A stretch of 64,000 nucleotides of DNA from Streptantibioticus parmotrematis (GTDB taxonomy: Bacteria > Actinomycetota > Actinomycetes > Streptomycetales > Streptomycetaceae), in the NCBI RefSeq assembly GCF_019890615.1, contig NZ_JAINVZ010000019.1, forward strand, positions 62,001 through 126,000, read 5' to 3'. A program made the position numbers and the translations under genes. Positions 34,050 to 41,503 of this stretch are shown in pieces. The first letter of the stretch is position 1. Every line of letters starts with the position of its first letter. The notes below the pieces were generated by a model, which saw nothing but the letters and a program-made list of their open reading frames with translations, made no database searches and had not been told where the DNA came from.

Positions 34050-34424
34050 AGTGCTGGGACGGCCAGGAAATGTTGTCGTTTTCATCATCCCGCGTGGGAT
34101 GTCGCAGAGCGGCACGGGCTTCGCGCCAGGCCGAGAGCAAGTCGGGGAGCTGTCGGAGGAGGGCGGCTGCGCGGGTGATCGAGAGACCCAGGAAGCCGAA
34201 GACCGCCAGGACACCACTGGTTGCGACGTGATCCCGGATGGCGTATGGGGAGGCGGAGGGCGGTCACGGTGGCTGCGGTCGCCCGGTGTCCCAGTCGTGT
34301 CGGTATGTACGTGTTTCGACCTGCGAGCCCGGAACGCCCCCGGCATCATGGGAAGCGAGGGCGCGGAACAGCGGCCTGATTCGACTCCCTGCGGGGAGAC
34401 CGCCTACGTGGAACGGGACGGTCC
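34050..34424. other. 375-bp region without an intact gene
   Basis: On the minus strand, about 34250-34085 encodes a gene-like stretch (YAIRDHVATSGVLAVFGF, then LLRQLPDLLSAWREARAAL) with one hydrophobic helix but no start codon; it is bounded upstream by a stop. It may be a decayed small membrane-protein gene. Otherwise nothing was recognised. Confidence 0.35.
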
Positions 34425-34892
34425 ATGAGCGAGCAGCAGACCCCCGGCGCATCCGGACCCGTCGCGCGGACCCTGGGCGAGGAGGAGTGCCTGCGGCTGA
34501 TCGCGCCCGGCGGCATCGGGCGGGTCGCCTACAGCGGGCGCTACGACCTCACCGTCCTGCCGGTCAACTTCCGCCTCTACGAAGGCGACATCGTGTTCCG
34601 CACCGAAGAGGGCAGCACGATGGACGAGGACCTGCGCAGCGGCATCCCCGACGCCGCGTACGAGGTGGCCTTCCAGGTGGACGACTTCGACGCCGACACC
34701 GAGCAGGGCTGGAGCGTGCTGGTCCACGGGCCCGCCTACCACGTCGTGGACGAGCAGGAACGCGACGCGCTGTCCGGGGCGGGCGTGCGCCCGTGGGCTC
34801 CCGGTGAACGCCGGCTGTTCTTCCGCATCAAGCCCCACCGTGTCTCCGGCCGCTGGGTACGCGGCGGGGGCGGCGGGGGCGGCGACGAGTGA
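34425..34892 (+). CDS. Pyridoxamine 5'-phosphate oxidase-fold (FMN/F420-binding) protein
   Basis: 155 residues with a split-barrel fold: LGEEECLRLIAPGGIGRVAYSGRYDLTVLPVNFRLY style start, IVFRTEEGSTM phosphate-contact region and WSVLVHGPAYHV strand. Relatives are small flavin- or F420-dependent proteins, often of unknown substrate and stress-induced. The C-terminus is a Gly run. ATG 34425. Probably not part of the RiPP locus 420 bp downstream. Confidence 0.85.
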   Translation: MSEQQTPGASGPVARTLGEEECLRLIAPGGIGRVAYSGRYDLTVLPVNFRLYEGDIVFRTEEGSTMDEDLRSGIPDAAYEVAFQVDDFDADTEQGWSVLVHGPAYHVVDEQERDALSGAGVRPWAPGERRLFFRIKPHRVSGRWVRGGGGGGGDE

Positions 34893-35313
34893 ATTCGGTC
34901 GGCTGAATTCCCTGTTCCGGATTCCTGGATCTTTTTCGGGCTGCCTTGTCGGTGACCTTCGTGGGACGGTCTTCGCCGGGTGGTTTCTGATCTTCGCGGC
35001 GTGGTTTCCGGCCGTTCGGGAAATGACGCATTCCGGGCGGGCGTACGTCCCGTGGGGTGTGGATCCGACGATTCCGGCGGCTCCTACCTGCGCATACGGG
35101 GCCCACCTGCGCTGTTCTCGCGTCGTTCGGGAAACGTACCGACGGGCCTTGTCCTATGCCTCGGGCCGCTGCTAGCCTTCCGGGGATTTCGTGGATATTC
35201 CGTGTTCATTCGGTAATGCGTGCCTCTGGTGACGCATTACCTTGATCGGCCGTCCCGGGGGTTCGCGTCATGCGTCATGGCGGTTTCGCGGCACGTCGCA
35301 CATTCCCGCGCCT
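34893..35313 (+). promoter_or_regulatory. 421-bp leader region upstream of the RiPP locus
   Basis: Noticeably AT-richer than its surroundings, with several TTCC and TTCGG runs and no supported gene. It ends in a perfect 10-bp-arm inverted repeat (35212-35241) 72 bp before the exporter start. This must hold the promoter of the RiPP operon. Confidence 0.5.
35212..35241. promoter_or_regulatory. Inverted repeat GGTAATGCGT-N10-ACGCATTACC
   Basis: Perfect 10-bp arms with a 10-bp centre, 72 bp upstream of the exporter ATG 35314. It could be an operator or a leader-RNA hairpin. No regulator gene lies in the locus. Confidence 0.55.
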
Positions 35314-36600
35314 ATGACAGCGCGAGCGGCGGAAACGGTCACGGTCGGCGCTCCGGGAACACGGGACTTCCGGCTCTACTGGAGTGCCGACGCCGTCGAC
35401 CGGCTCGGCACGCAGATGTCCCAGATCGCGTTACCGCTGCTCCTGCTGGACGCGGGCGGCTCCGCGGCGCGGGCCGGGCTGATGGCCACGCTCGCGGGGG
35501 CCGGTGGCGTGGCGGCCGGACCGGTCGCGGCGGCGCTGGCGGACGGGCGGTGGCGGGGGCCGATGATGCGGTGGTCCTCGCTGGCCGCCGCGACCGCGAT
35601 GGGGTGGGCGACCCTCACCGTGCTCGGCCACCGGATCTGCCTGCCGTGCCTGGTCGGCGCCCTGCTGGTGGAACGGGTCGCCGCGTCCTGCTTCGAGGCG
35701 GCCGCCGCGGGCAGCGTGGCGCGGCTCGTACCGCCCGAGTGGTACCCGCGGGCGGTGGCCCGCCTCCAGGGGGGTGAGCAGGGCGGCGCGATCGCCGGTC
35801 CGGCGCTGGCCGGGCTGCTGCTGCGGCAGGCCAGGGCCCTGCCGTTCCTCGCCGACACGGTCTCGTACCTGGCCGCCGCGTTCCTCGTACGGGCGATCCG
35901 CACCGATCTGGCGCCGCCCGCCGCCTCGGACGCCGCGACCGTTCCGGGGCAGCGGTTCGGGCGCCGGACGGTCGCGGGCGTCGGCTTCGTGCGCACCAGC
36001 CCGTTCCTGCGCTTCCTGCTGGTCTGGTCGTGCGGCGTCAACGCCCTGCTGGCGCTGCTGAGTTACACCACCGTCTTCGTTGTCCACGCCGCGCACGGCA
36101 GCGCGTCGGTCGGGCTCGTGCTGGGCGCGGCGGCCGGGGCCGGGCTGCTCGGCTCGCTGCTCGCACCGGTGGCGGTGCGCCGGGTGCGCGGGGGCGTGCT
36201 GGTGGTCGCGCTGTCCTGGCTGACCGTGCCGGCCGCGGCCGGGCTCGCGCTCGCCGGTCCCGCCTGGGTCTGCGGCGCGCTGCTCGGCCTCGTCGCGCTG
36301 CTGGTCCCGTCCGTCGCCGTGGTGTTGCACGCCCGGGCGGTACGCGTCGTCCCGCAGCACCTCCAGGCGCGGGTCGCGACGGTGGCCGGGACCGCGACGG
36401 CGGCGGTGGCCATGGCGGCGCCCGCGCTGGCCGGGGCGCTGACGGACACCGTGGGCCCGGCCACCGTCGACCTCGCCTGCGCCGCCGGTCTCGCCCTGCT
36501 GGCGCTGTACGCGGCGACGGGCCCGGCCGCCCGCCTCGACGCCCCGGCCACCCCGGTCGAGGCGGCCCCCGACGACCCGAGCGCCCTGGAGCGAGGATGA
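35314..36600 (+). CDS. MFS exporter of the RiPP locus (contains a TTA codon)
   Basis: 428 residues, 12 predicted helices, of the MFS group that includes enterobactin and macrolide exporters (start FRLYWSADAVDRLGTQMSQIALPLLL). Leu40 is encoded by TTA (35431-35433), a codon that needs the bldA tRNA in Streptomyces and is typical of developmentally controlled secondary-metabolite genes. The stop overlaps the next start (ATGA), so the S9 peptidase is coupled to it. Likely exports the mature peptide or supplies immunity (inference). Confidence 0.85.
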   Translation: MTARAAETVTVGAPGTRDFRLYWSADAVDRLGTQMSQIALPLLLLDAGGSAARAGLMATLAGAGGVAAGPVAAALADGRWRGPMMRWSSLAAATAMGWATLTVLGHRICLPCLVGALLVERVAASCFEAAAAGSVARLVPPEWYPRAVARLQGGEQGGAIAGPALAGLLLRQARALPFLADTVSYLAAAFLVRAIRTDLAPPAASDAATVPGQRFGRRTVAGVGFVRTSPFLRFLLVWSCGVNALLALLSYTTVFVVHAAHGSASVGLVLGAAAGAGLLGSLLAPVAVRRVRGGVLVVALSWLTVPAAAGLALAGPAWVCGALLGLVALLVPSVAVVLHARAVRVVPQHLQARVATVAGTATAAVAMAAPALAGALTDTVGPATVDLACAAGLALLALYAATGPAARLDAPATPVEAAPDDPSALERG

Positions 36601-38525
36601 CCGCCGCCCGCCCCGCTGTCCGCACGACGGAAGCGACCCGCCCCGCCCCCGCCCGCGACTTCCAGGTCTTCCGCCCCGCCCTCCCGCAGGCCGCCCGCCG
36701 CGCACCGCACCGGATGGTCTTCACCGGCGACGCGGACGGCCGTTGCGAGGTCTTCACCTGGGACAGCCGCGCCGCCGCCGCACGCCAGGTGACGAGCCGT
36801 CCGCACGGCACCTTGCGCTGCGCGGTCGGCGCCGACGGCACGGTGTGGTGGTTCGACGAGGACAGCGACGGCCGGGGCCGCTGGATGCTCCAGGACTTCG
36901 GCGGCGGCCCCGACACCCCGGCGCTGGCGGGCCTGCCCGCCGGACACCCGCGCGGTCTCGCGATCAGCGACTCCGGCACCGCCGCGATCGGCCTGGCCGA
37001 GGGGCCGGGGCTTGCTGAAGAAGGGGGTCCTGCCGAAGGCCGGGCTCCCGCAGAAGGGCCCGGCCTCGCCGTCCACCTCGGCCCGCCCGGCGGACGCGTG
37101 GAGCACGTGGTCCGCACCGGATATCCCGCCACGCTCGTCGACATCGCCCCGAACGGCGCCCTGCTGGCGGTCACCGGCGGGTCCGGGAGCGCGCACGCGG
37201 CCGTGCTGCTGCGGCCCGACGGGCACGTCGTCGCCGCGCTGCCGGGGTGCGACGAGGCGCTGTGGCCGCTGGGCTTCCGCACCGCGCCAGGCACCACGTC
37301 AGGTGCCGGCGCCCCGCCAGGCACTCCAGGCCCCGCCCCCGCCCCCGAACTGCTCCTCGTCGTCCGCTCCGGTGACGGCTACCGGCTGGCCACCTGGACC
37401 CCGGAGCGGGGACTGCGCCGGCACGCGTGGTGCGCGTTCGACACCGAGATGACCGCTCGCTGGTACCCGGGCCGCCGCCAGGCGCTCGTACGCCGCAACC
37501 GCGGCGGACGCAGCGAGCTGTACCGCGCCGACCTCGACCGGGCTGTCCTGGAGCCGCTGCGCGTACCGCCGGGCGCGGTGCTCGACGCGGTGCCGCGCGA
37601 GGACGGCGACGTGCACTACCTGTGGACCGACGCCCTCACGCCGCCCGTCGCGGTGTCGTCGCGCGGCACGCCGCTGCCGCAGCCGATGGCCGACCCGCCC
37701 CGGGTGCCCGGGCGCGCCCTGGAGGTGTGGACGCCGGGTCCCGACGGTGACGCCCACACCCTGCTCACCGTTCCCGAAGGCGCGCGGGCGCCGTACCCCA
37801 CCGTCTTCCTGGTGCACGGCGGCCCGGGCGAGCACGACCGCGACGCCTACGACCCGGCCGTGCACTCGCTGGTCGCCTCGGGGCTCGCCGTCGCCCGCGT
37901 CAACTACCGCGGTTCCACCGGCTACGGGCCGCGGTGGCGGGACGCCTGGCGCGAAGGGGTCGGCCTCACCCAGGTCGCCGACCTCGCCGCGGCCCGCGAC
38001 CACCTGGTGCGCGACGGCCTCGCCGACCCCGGCGCCACCGGCCTGTGGGGCACGTCCTGGGGCGGCTACCTCGTGCTGCTGGCGCTCGGCACCCGGCCGG
38101 AGCTGTGGCAGGCGGGGGTGGCCGTCAAACCGGTGGCCGACTACCCGATGGCGCACCGCGACGGCACCCCCCGGCTGCGCGCCCTCGACGAGCGGCTGTT
38201 CGGCGGCACCCCGCTCCAGGCCCCGGAGCGCTGGGCGCGTTCGTCCCCGGTGACCTACGCCGCGCGGGTCCGCGCACCGCTGCTGGTGGTCGCCGCGCGC
38301 CGGGACGCCAAGTGCCCGCCCGCGCAGGTCGAGTCGTACCTCGCCGCGCTGCGCGGCCACGGCGTCCCGTACGAGTCGATGTGGCTGGGCACCGGCCACG
38401 ACGGCCTGGACGGCCGGGACCACCTGAAGGTCCTGCGCCACTCCCTGGTCTTCCTGTCCCGGCACCTGAACGGTCCCGGGCCCGGAAGGAACGACCCCAA
38501 CCGAACCGCGACCACAAGGAGTTGA
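36597..38525 (+). CDS. S9-family prolyl-oligopeptidase-like peptidase
   Basis: 642 residues. An N-terminal beta-propeller-like part (to about residue 385) precedes an alpha/beta-hydrolase domain with catalytic Ser487 (GTSWGGY), Asp570 (ARRDAKCPP) and His601 (GTGHDGLDG). No signal peptide, so it acts in the cytoplasm. ATG 36597 overlaps the exporter stop, and the candidate precursor starts 5 bp after its stop. Leader removal from the modified precursor is the obvious role (inference). A short Gly/Ala/Pro repeat (around residues 140-160, AEGPGLAEEGGPAEGRAPAE) interrupts the propeller. Confidence 0.88.
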   Translation: MTAARPAVRTTEATRPAPARDFQVFRPALPQAARRAPHRMVFTGDADGRCEVFTWDSRAAAARQVTSRPHGTLRCAVGADGTVWWFDEDSDGRGRWMLQDFGGGPDTPALAGLPAGHPRGLAISDSGTAAIGLAEGPGLAEEGGPAEGRAPAEGPGLAVHLGPPGGRVEHVVRTGYPATLVDIAPNGALLAVTGGSGSAHAAVLLRPDGHVVAALPGCDEALWPLGFRTAPGTTSGAGAPPGTPGPAPAPELLLVVRSGDGYRLATWTPERGLRRHAWCAFDTEMTARWYPGRRQALVRRNRGGRSELYRADLDRAVLEPLRVPPGAVLDAVPREDGDVHYLWTDALTPPVAVSSRGTPLPQPMADPPRVPGRALEVWTPGPDGDAHTLLTVPEGARAPYPTVFLVHGGPGEHDRDAYDPAVHSLVASGLAVARVNYRGSTGYGPRWRDAWREGVGLTQVADLAAARDHLVRDGLADPGATGLWGTSWGGYLVLLALGTRPELWQAGVAVKPVADYPMAHRDGTPRLRALDERLFGGTPLQAPERWARSSPVTYAARVRAPLLVVAARRDAKCPPAQVESYLAALRGHGVPYESMWLGTGHDGLDGRDHLKVLRHSLVFLSRHLNGPGPGRNDPNRTATTRS

Positions 38526-38530
38526 CCGTC

Positions 38531-38653
38531 ATGCAGAAGGACATCATCGACAACGACCCGCTCGTCGAGGCCGACGAGTCGAGAAGCGTCGGCGTGATCG
38601 TGGGCGTCCGCATCCCGTTCCGCGAGGCGGAGACCACCGAAGAGCAGATCTGA
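38531..38653 (+). CDS. Candidate RiPP precursor peptide (40 residues)
   Basis: ATG 38531 has an AAGGAG ribosome site nine bases upstream, and the gene fits exactly between the S9 peptidase stop (38525) and a strong hairpin. The product begins MQKDIIDNDPLVEADE, an acidic leader-like part, followed by SRSVGVIVGVRIPF and an acidic tail REAETTEEQI. It lacks Cys and Trp and has one Phe, so thioether or lanthionine rings are ruled out. The Val/Ile/Gly/Phe segment is the most likely core to be altered by the radical SAM enzyme encoded next. No known precursor family was recognised. Confidence 0.78.
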   Translation: MQKDIIDNDPLVEADESRSVGVIVGVRIPFREAETTEEQI

Positions 38654-38672
38654 CGCATCGTCACCAATGGTC

Positions 38673-38708
38673 CCGCCGGACGCGCGTGCTCCCGCGCGCG
38701 TCCGGCGG
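38673..38708 (+). terminator. Attenuator-type hairpin between precursor and maturase
   Basis: Perfect 14-base stem (CCGCCGGACGCGCG with CGCGCGTCCGGCGG) and 8-base loop, 20 bp after the precursor stop and 99 bp before the radical SAM start. A partial terminator at this point commonly makes precursor mRNA exceed enzyme mRNA in RiPP operons. Confidence 0.75.
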
Positions 38709-38731
38709 CACCGGTGACCCCGACCGCCCCA

Positions 38732-38790
38732 CACAGCACGAGCACAGCACGAGCACAGGACAAGCAACAGGACAGGCACAGGACAGCGAA
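38732..38790 (+). repeat. Short tandem A/C/G repeats in the maturase leader
   Basis: Two copies of GCACAGCACGA-like sequence are followed by three ACAGGACA units. The stretch is purine-rich and unstructured, directly upstream of the ribosome site of the maturase. Confidence 0.5.
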
Positions 38791-38807
38791 GGAAGCAGAG
38801 GCAAGCC

Positions 38808-40757
38808 GTGCGCGTACTCCTGGTCAACATGCCGTGGTCGCCCGTCGACCTGCCGTCGCTCGCGCTCGGCATCCTGAAACGGGCCGTCAACGAGCGGGTG
38901 CCCGGCGCCGAGGCGGAGGTGCTGCACGCCAACCTGGAGTACGTCGACTGGCTCACCGCCGCCGACCCCGGCTTCGGGTACGCGGACTACGACTACTACG
39001 CGCTGTCCTCGTACTTCCTCGGCTGCGGCGACTGGGTCTTCTCCTCCGCCCTCTACGACGACCCCGAGTGGCGGGTGGCCGAGTTCAGCGCGGCCATGGG
39101 CGCGAAGATCGGCGAGGAGCGGCTGGAGACCTCCCTGCGCCTGCACGCCGAGGCGCCGCGCTTCGTGGCCCGCGTCGTCGACCAGATCATCCAACGGCAG
39201 CCGGACGTCGTCGGGTTCAGCTCCACGTTCCAGCAGAACACCGCCGCCCTCGCCGCCGCCCGCCACCTCAAACGGCTCGCCCCGCACATCGTCACGGTGA
39301 TGGGCGGCGCCAACTGCGACGGCGAACAGGGCGCCGCCGCGCACCGCAACTTCCCGTTCGTGGACTACGTGGTGCGCGGCGAGGGCGAGGCGTCCTTCCC
39401 CGCGCTGGTGACCGCGTTGCGCGACGGGACCGGCACCGACGCCATCCCCGGGGTGTGCCGCCGCGACGGCGAGCGGTCGGTGGCGAACCCGATGGCCACC
39501 GCGCCGCTGCCGCCCGCCGCGATCCTGCCGCCCGACTACTCCGGCTACTTCGAGCGCCTCGCCGCGTCCACCGCGCGCTCCTGGGTCGAACCCAAGCTGG
39601 TGGTCGAGGGCGCCCGCGGCTGCTGGTGGGGCGAGAAGCACCACTGCACCTTCTGCGGGCTCAACGGCTCGTTCATGGAGTTCCGCAGCAAGAGCCCGGA
39701 CACCTTCCACGACGAGATCATCGACCTGGTCCGCGAACACCGGGTCCTCGACATGTACCTGGTCGACAACATCCTCGACATGGGCTACCTCACCAGCGTG
39801 CTGCCCCGGATCATCGACAGCGGCTACGACCTGCGCATGCACGTCGAGATCAAGGCCAACCTCAAGAGCGCCCAGCTGCGCACCCTCGCCGACGCGGGCC
39901 TGGTCTTCGTCCAGCCGGGCATCGAGAGCCTGGGCGACCGCGTGCTCGACCTGATGGACAAGGGCGTCAGCGGATGCCAGAACATCCGCATGCTGCGCGA
40001 CGGCCAGGCCGCCGGTCTCTCGGTCTTCTGGAACTACCTGCACGGCTTCCCCGGCGAACAGGACACCGACTACGACCCGGTGATCGCCCAACTCCCCGCG
40101 CTGGAACACCTCGACCCCCCGGTCGACCAGTCCGCGCGGATCGCCATCGAACGCTTCAGCCCCTACTTCACCCGCCCCGAACTCGGCTTCTCCGAGCTGC
40201 GCCCGGCCCTGCCGTACCGCGTCACCTACGACCTGCCGGAGTCCGAACTGCTTGACCTGGCCTACGTCTTCGACGTCCCGCCGCGCGGCATCGGCGAGGC
40301 GACCACCGCCCGGCTCAACGCGGCCCTGCGCGTCTGGCAGGAGGGGCACCCCGGCAGCAGGCTCACCCACGTCGACCTCGGCGACCGCATCGTGCTGGCC
40401 AGCAGGCGCCGCGCGTTCGCCTGGCGCGCGCACGAGATCACCGACCCGGTCGAGCTCGCCGCGTTCCGGCTGCTGGACCAGCCGCACACCCTCGCCGCCC
40501 TCACCCGCAAACTCGCCGCCCGGGTGGACGGCGAGGCACCCGACGCCTCCGCGGTGCTGGGAATCCTCGACCGCTGGCTGGACCTGGGCCTGCTCTTCAC
40601 CGACGCGGGCTCCTACATCCACCTCGCCCCGCGCTCGGTCAACGACGACCTGCTCAGGCTGGGATTCCTGCGGGCCCTGGACGCGGACGGCGCGCCGGTG
40701 GCCGCGACCGGGGACGAGCCGCAAGCGACGGCGGAACGCGCCCCGGTGACGGTCTGA
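38808..40757 (+). CDS. RiPP maturation radical SAM protein (B12-binding type, rSAM ocin_1-like)
   Basis: 649 residues from GTG 38808. The N-terminal cobalamin-binding-type Rossmann domain (about residues 85-205; PDVVGFSSTFQQNTAA, VMGGANCDG, VVRGEGEASFPAL) precedes a radical SAM barrel whose cluster cysteines are Cys272, Cys280 and Cys283 in GARGCWWGEKHHCTFCGLNG. This C-x7-C-x2-C form is that of RiPP maturation radical SAM protein 1 (TIGR03975). A C-terminal extension (about residues 490-640) resembles a helical winged module that may bind the leader. Chemistry may be C-methylation or another radical step on the precursor at 38531. Confidence 0.9.
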   Translation: MRVLLVNMPWSPVDLPSLALGILKRAVNERVPGAEAEVLHANLEYVDWLTAADPGFGYADYDYYALSSYFLGCGDWVFSSALYDDPEWRVAEFSAAMGAKIGEERLETSLRLHAEAPRFVARVVDQIIQRQPDVVGFSSTFQQNTAALAAARHLKRLAPHIVTVMGGANCDGEQGAAAHRNFPFVDYVVRGEGEASFPALVTALRDGTGTDAIPGVCRRDGERSVANPMATAPLPPAAILPPDYSGYFERLAASTARSWVEPKLVVEGARGCWWGEKHHCTFCGLNGSFMEFRSKSPDTFHDEIIDLVREHRVLDMYLVDNILDMGYLTSVLPRIIDSGYDLRMHVEIKANLKSAQLRTLADAGLVFVQPGIESLGDRVLDLMDKGVSGCQNIRMLRDGQAAGLSVFWNYLHGFPGEQDTDYDPVIAQLPALEHLDPPVDQSARIAIERFSPYFTRPELGFSELRPALPYRVTYDLPESELLDLAYVFDVPPRGIGEATTARLNAALRVWQEGHPGSRLTHVDLGDRIVLASRRRAFAWRAHEITDPVELAAFRLLDQPHTLAALTRKLAARVDGEAPDASAVLGILDRWLDLGLLFTDAGSYIHLAPRSVNDDLLRLGFLRALDADGAPVAATGDEPQATAERAPVTV

Positions 40758-40815
40758 CCCCTTCGCCCCGCCCCCGCGCATCCCCAACTGCCGCCGACGA
40801 CAGGAGACTTCCGCC

Positions 40816-41490
40816 GTGACCACCGCCGCCCACGCCACCGCCGCCCATGCCGACGCCTCCTGCGCGCGCGTCCTCGCCTGGCGGGACTACGACCCGGCCG
40901 TCCGCACGCTGGACGGGATGTGCCTGGGCACCGTCGAGGTGGACGGCGAACCCGCCGAGGCCGCACGGCGGTTGTGGGACGCGGGCGCGCGCCGGGTGGA
41001 GCTGCCCGGGACGGTGGACCTGGCCGGCCCCCGTGATCCGGTCGCCACCGTGTGGGCGCTGTGCCTGGTGCGCGACCTGACCGCGCTCGGCGTCGTCGTG
41101 GACTGGCGGCTGAGGCTCGCCCCGGGCACCGACTGGCGCACCCTGTCCCACCTCCAGCCGCCGCGCGCCACGACCGGCACCCCGGACGACACCGAGGTCC
41201 CCGGCCGGTGGCGGCACGGCTACTACCTGGGCAAGTGCCTGTGGCGGCGCGGCCCCGGCTTCGTCCAGATCCGCGACCGGCGCTGGGGCGCGCTGCACCG
41301 CTTCACCGTCGACGAGCCCGAGTACCAGGAGGCGATCGCCCTGCTGTCCTGCGGCGCCCCGCGCTCGGCCGTGCCGCCCGCCGTCCTGGCCGACCTGGAG
41401 CAGGAGCGCCTCGTCGGCTCGGTCGGCGGGCAGGCGTGGTTCCTGCCCTACCGGGTGCGGCGCTGGGCCAAGGGCGCCATCACCCTGTGA
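40816..41490 (+). CDS. DUF5825-family protein, RiPP maturase partner
   Basis: 224 residues from GTG 40816 with an AGGAGA site. Recognised by LAWRDYDP, WDAGARRVELPGTVDLA, GYYLGKCLWRRGPGFVQIRDRRWG and DEPEYQEAI, the pattern of DUF5825 proteins encoded next to TIGR03975-type radical SAM enzymes. No catalytic motif is visible; Cys-containing KCLWR segment is conserved. It may bind the precursor or assist the maturase. Last gene of the locus, 58 bp after the maturase; it converges on the kinase gene 13 bp away. Confidence 0.8.
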   Translation: MTTAAHATAAHADASCARVLAWRDYDPAVRTLDGMCLGTVEVDGEPAEAARRLWDAGARRVELPGTVDLAGPRDPVATVWALCLVRDLTALGVVVDWRLRLAPGTDWRTLSHLQPPRATTGTPDDTEVPGRWRHGYYLGKCLWRRGPGFVQIRDRRWGALHRFTVDEPEYQEAIALLSCGAPRSAVPPAVLADLEQERLVGSVGGQAWFLPYRVRRWAKGAITL

Positions 41491-41503
41491 CCCGGGCGCC
41501 CGC

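Noticed and set aside
28464-34424. Integrated element with attL/attR flanking the accessory region
   Set aside because: No complete integrase, no replication or transfer genes, and no second copy of the tRNA 3' end was noticed downstream.
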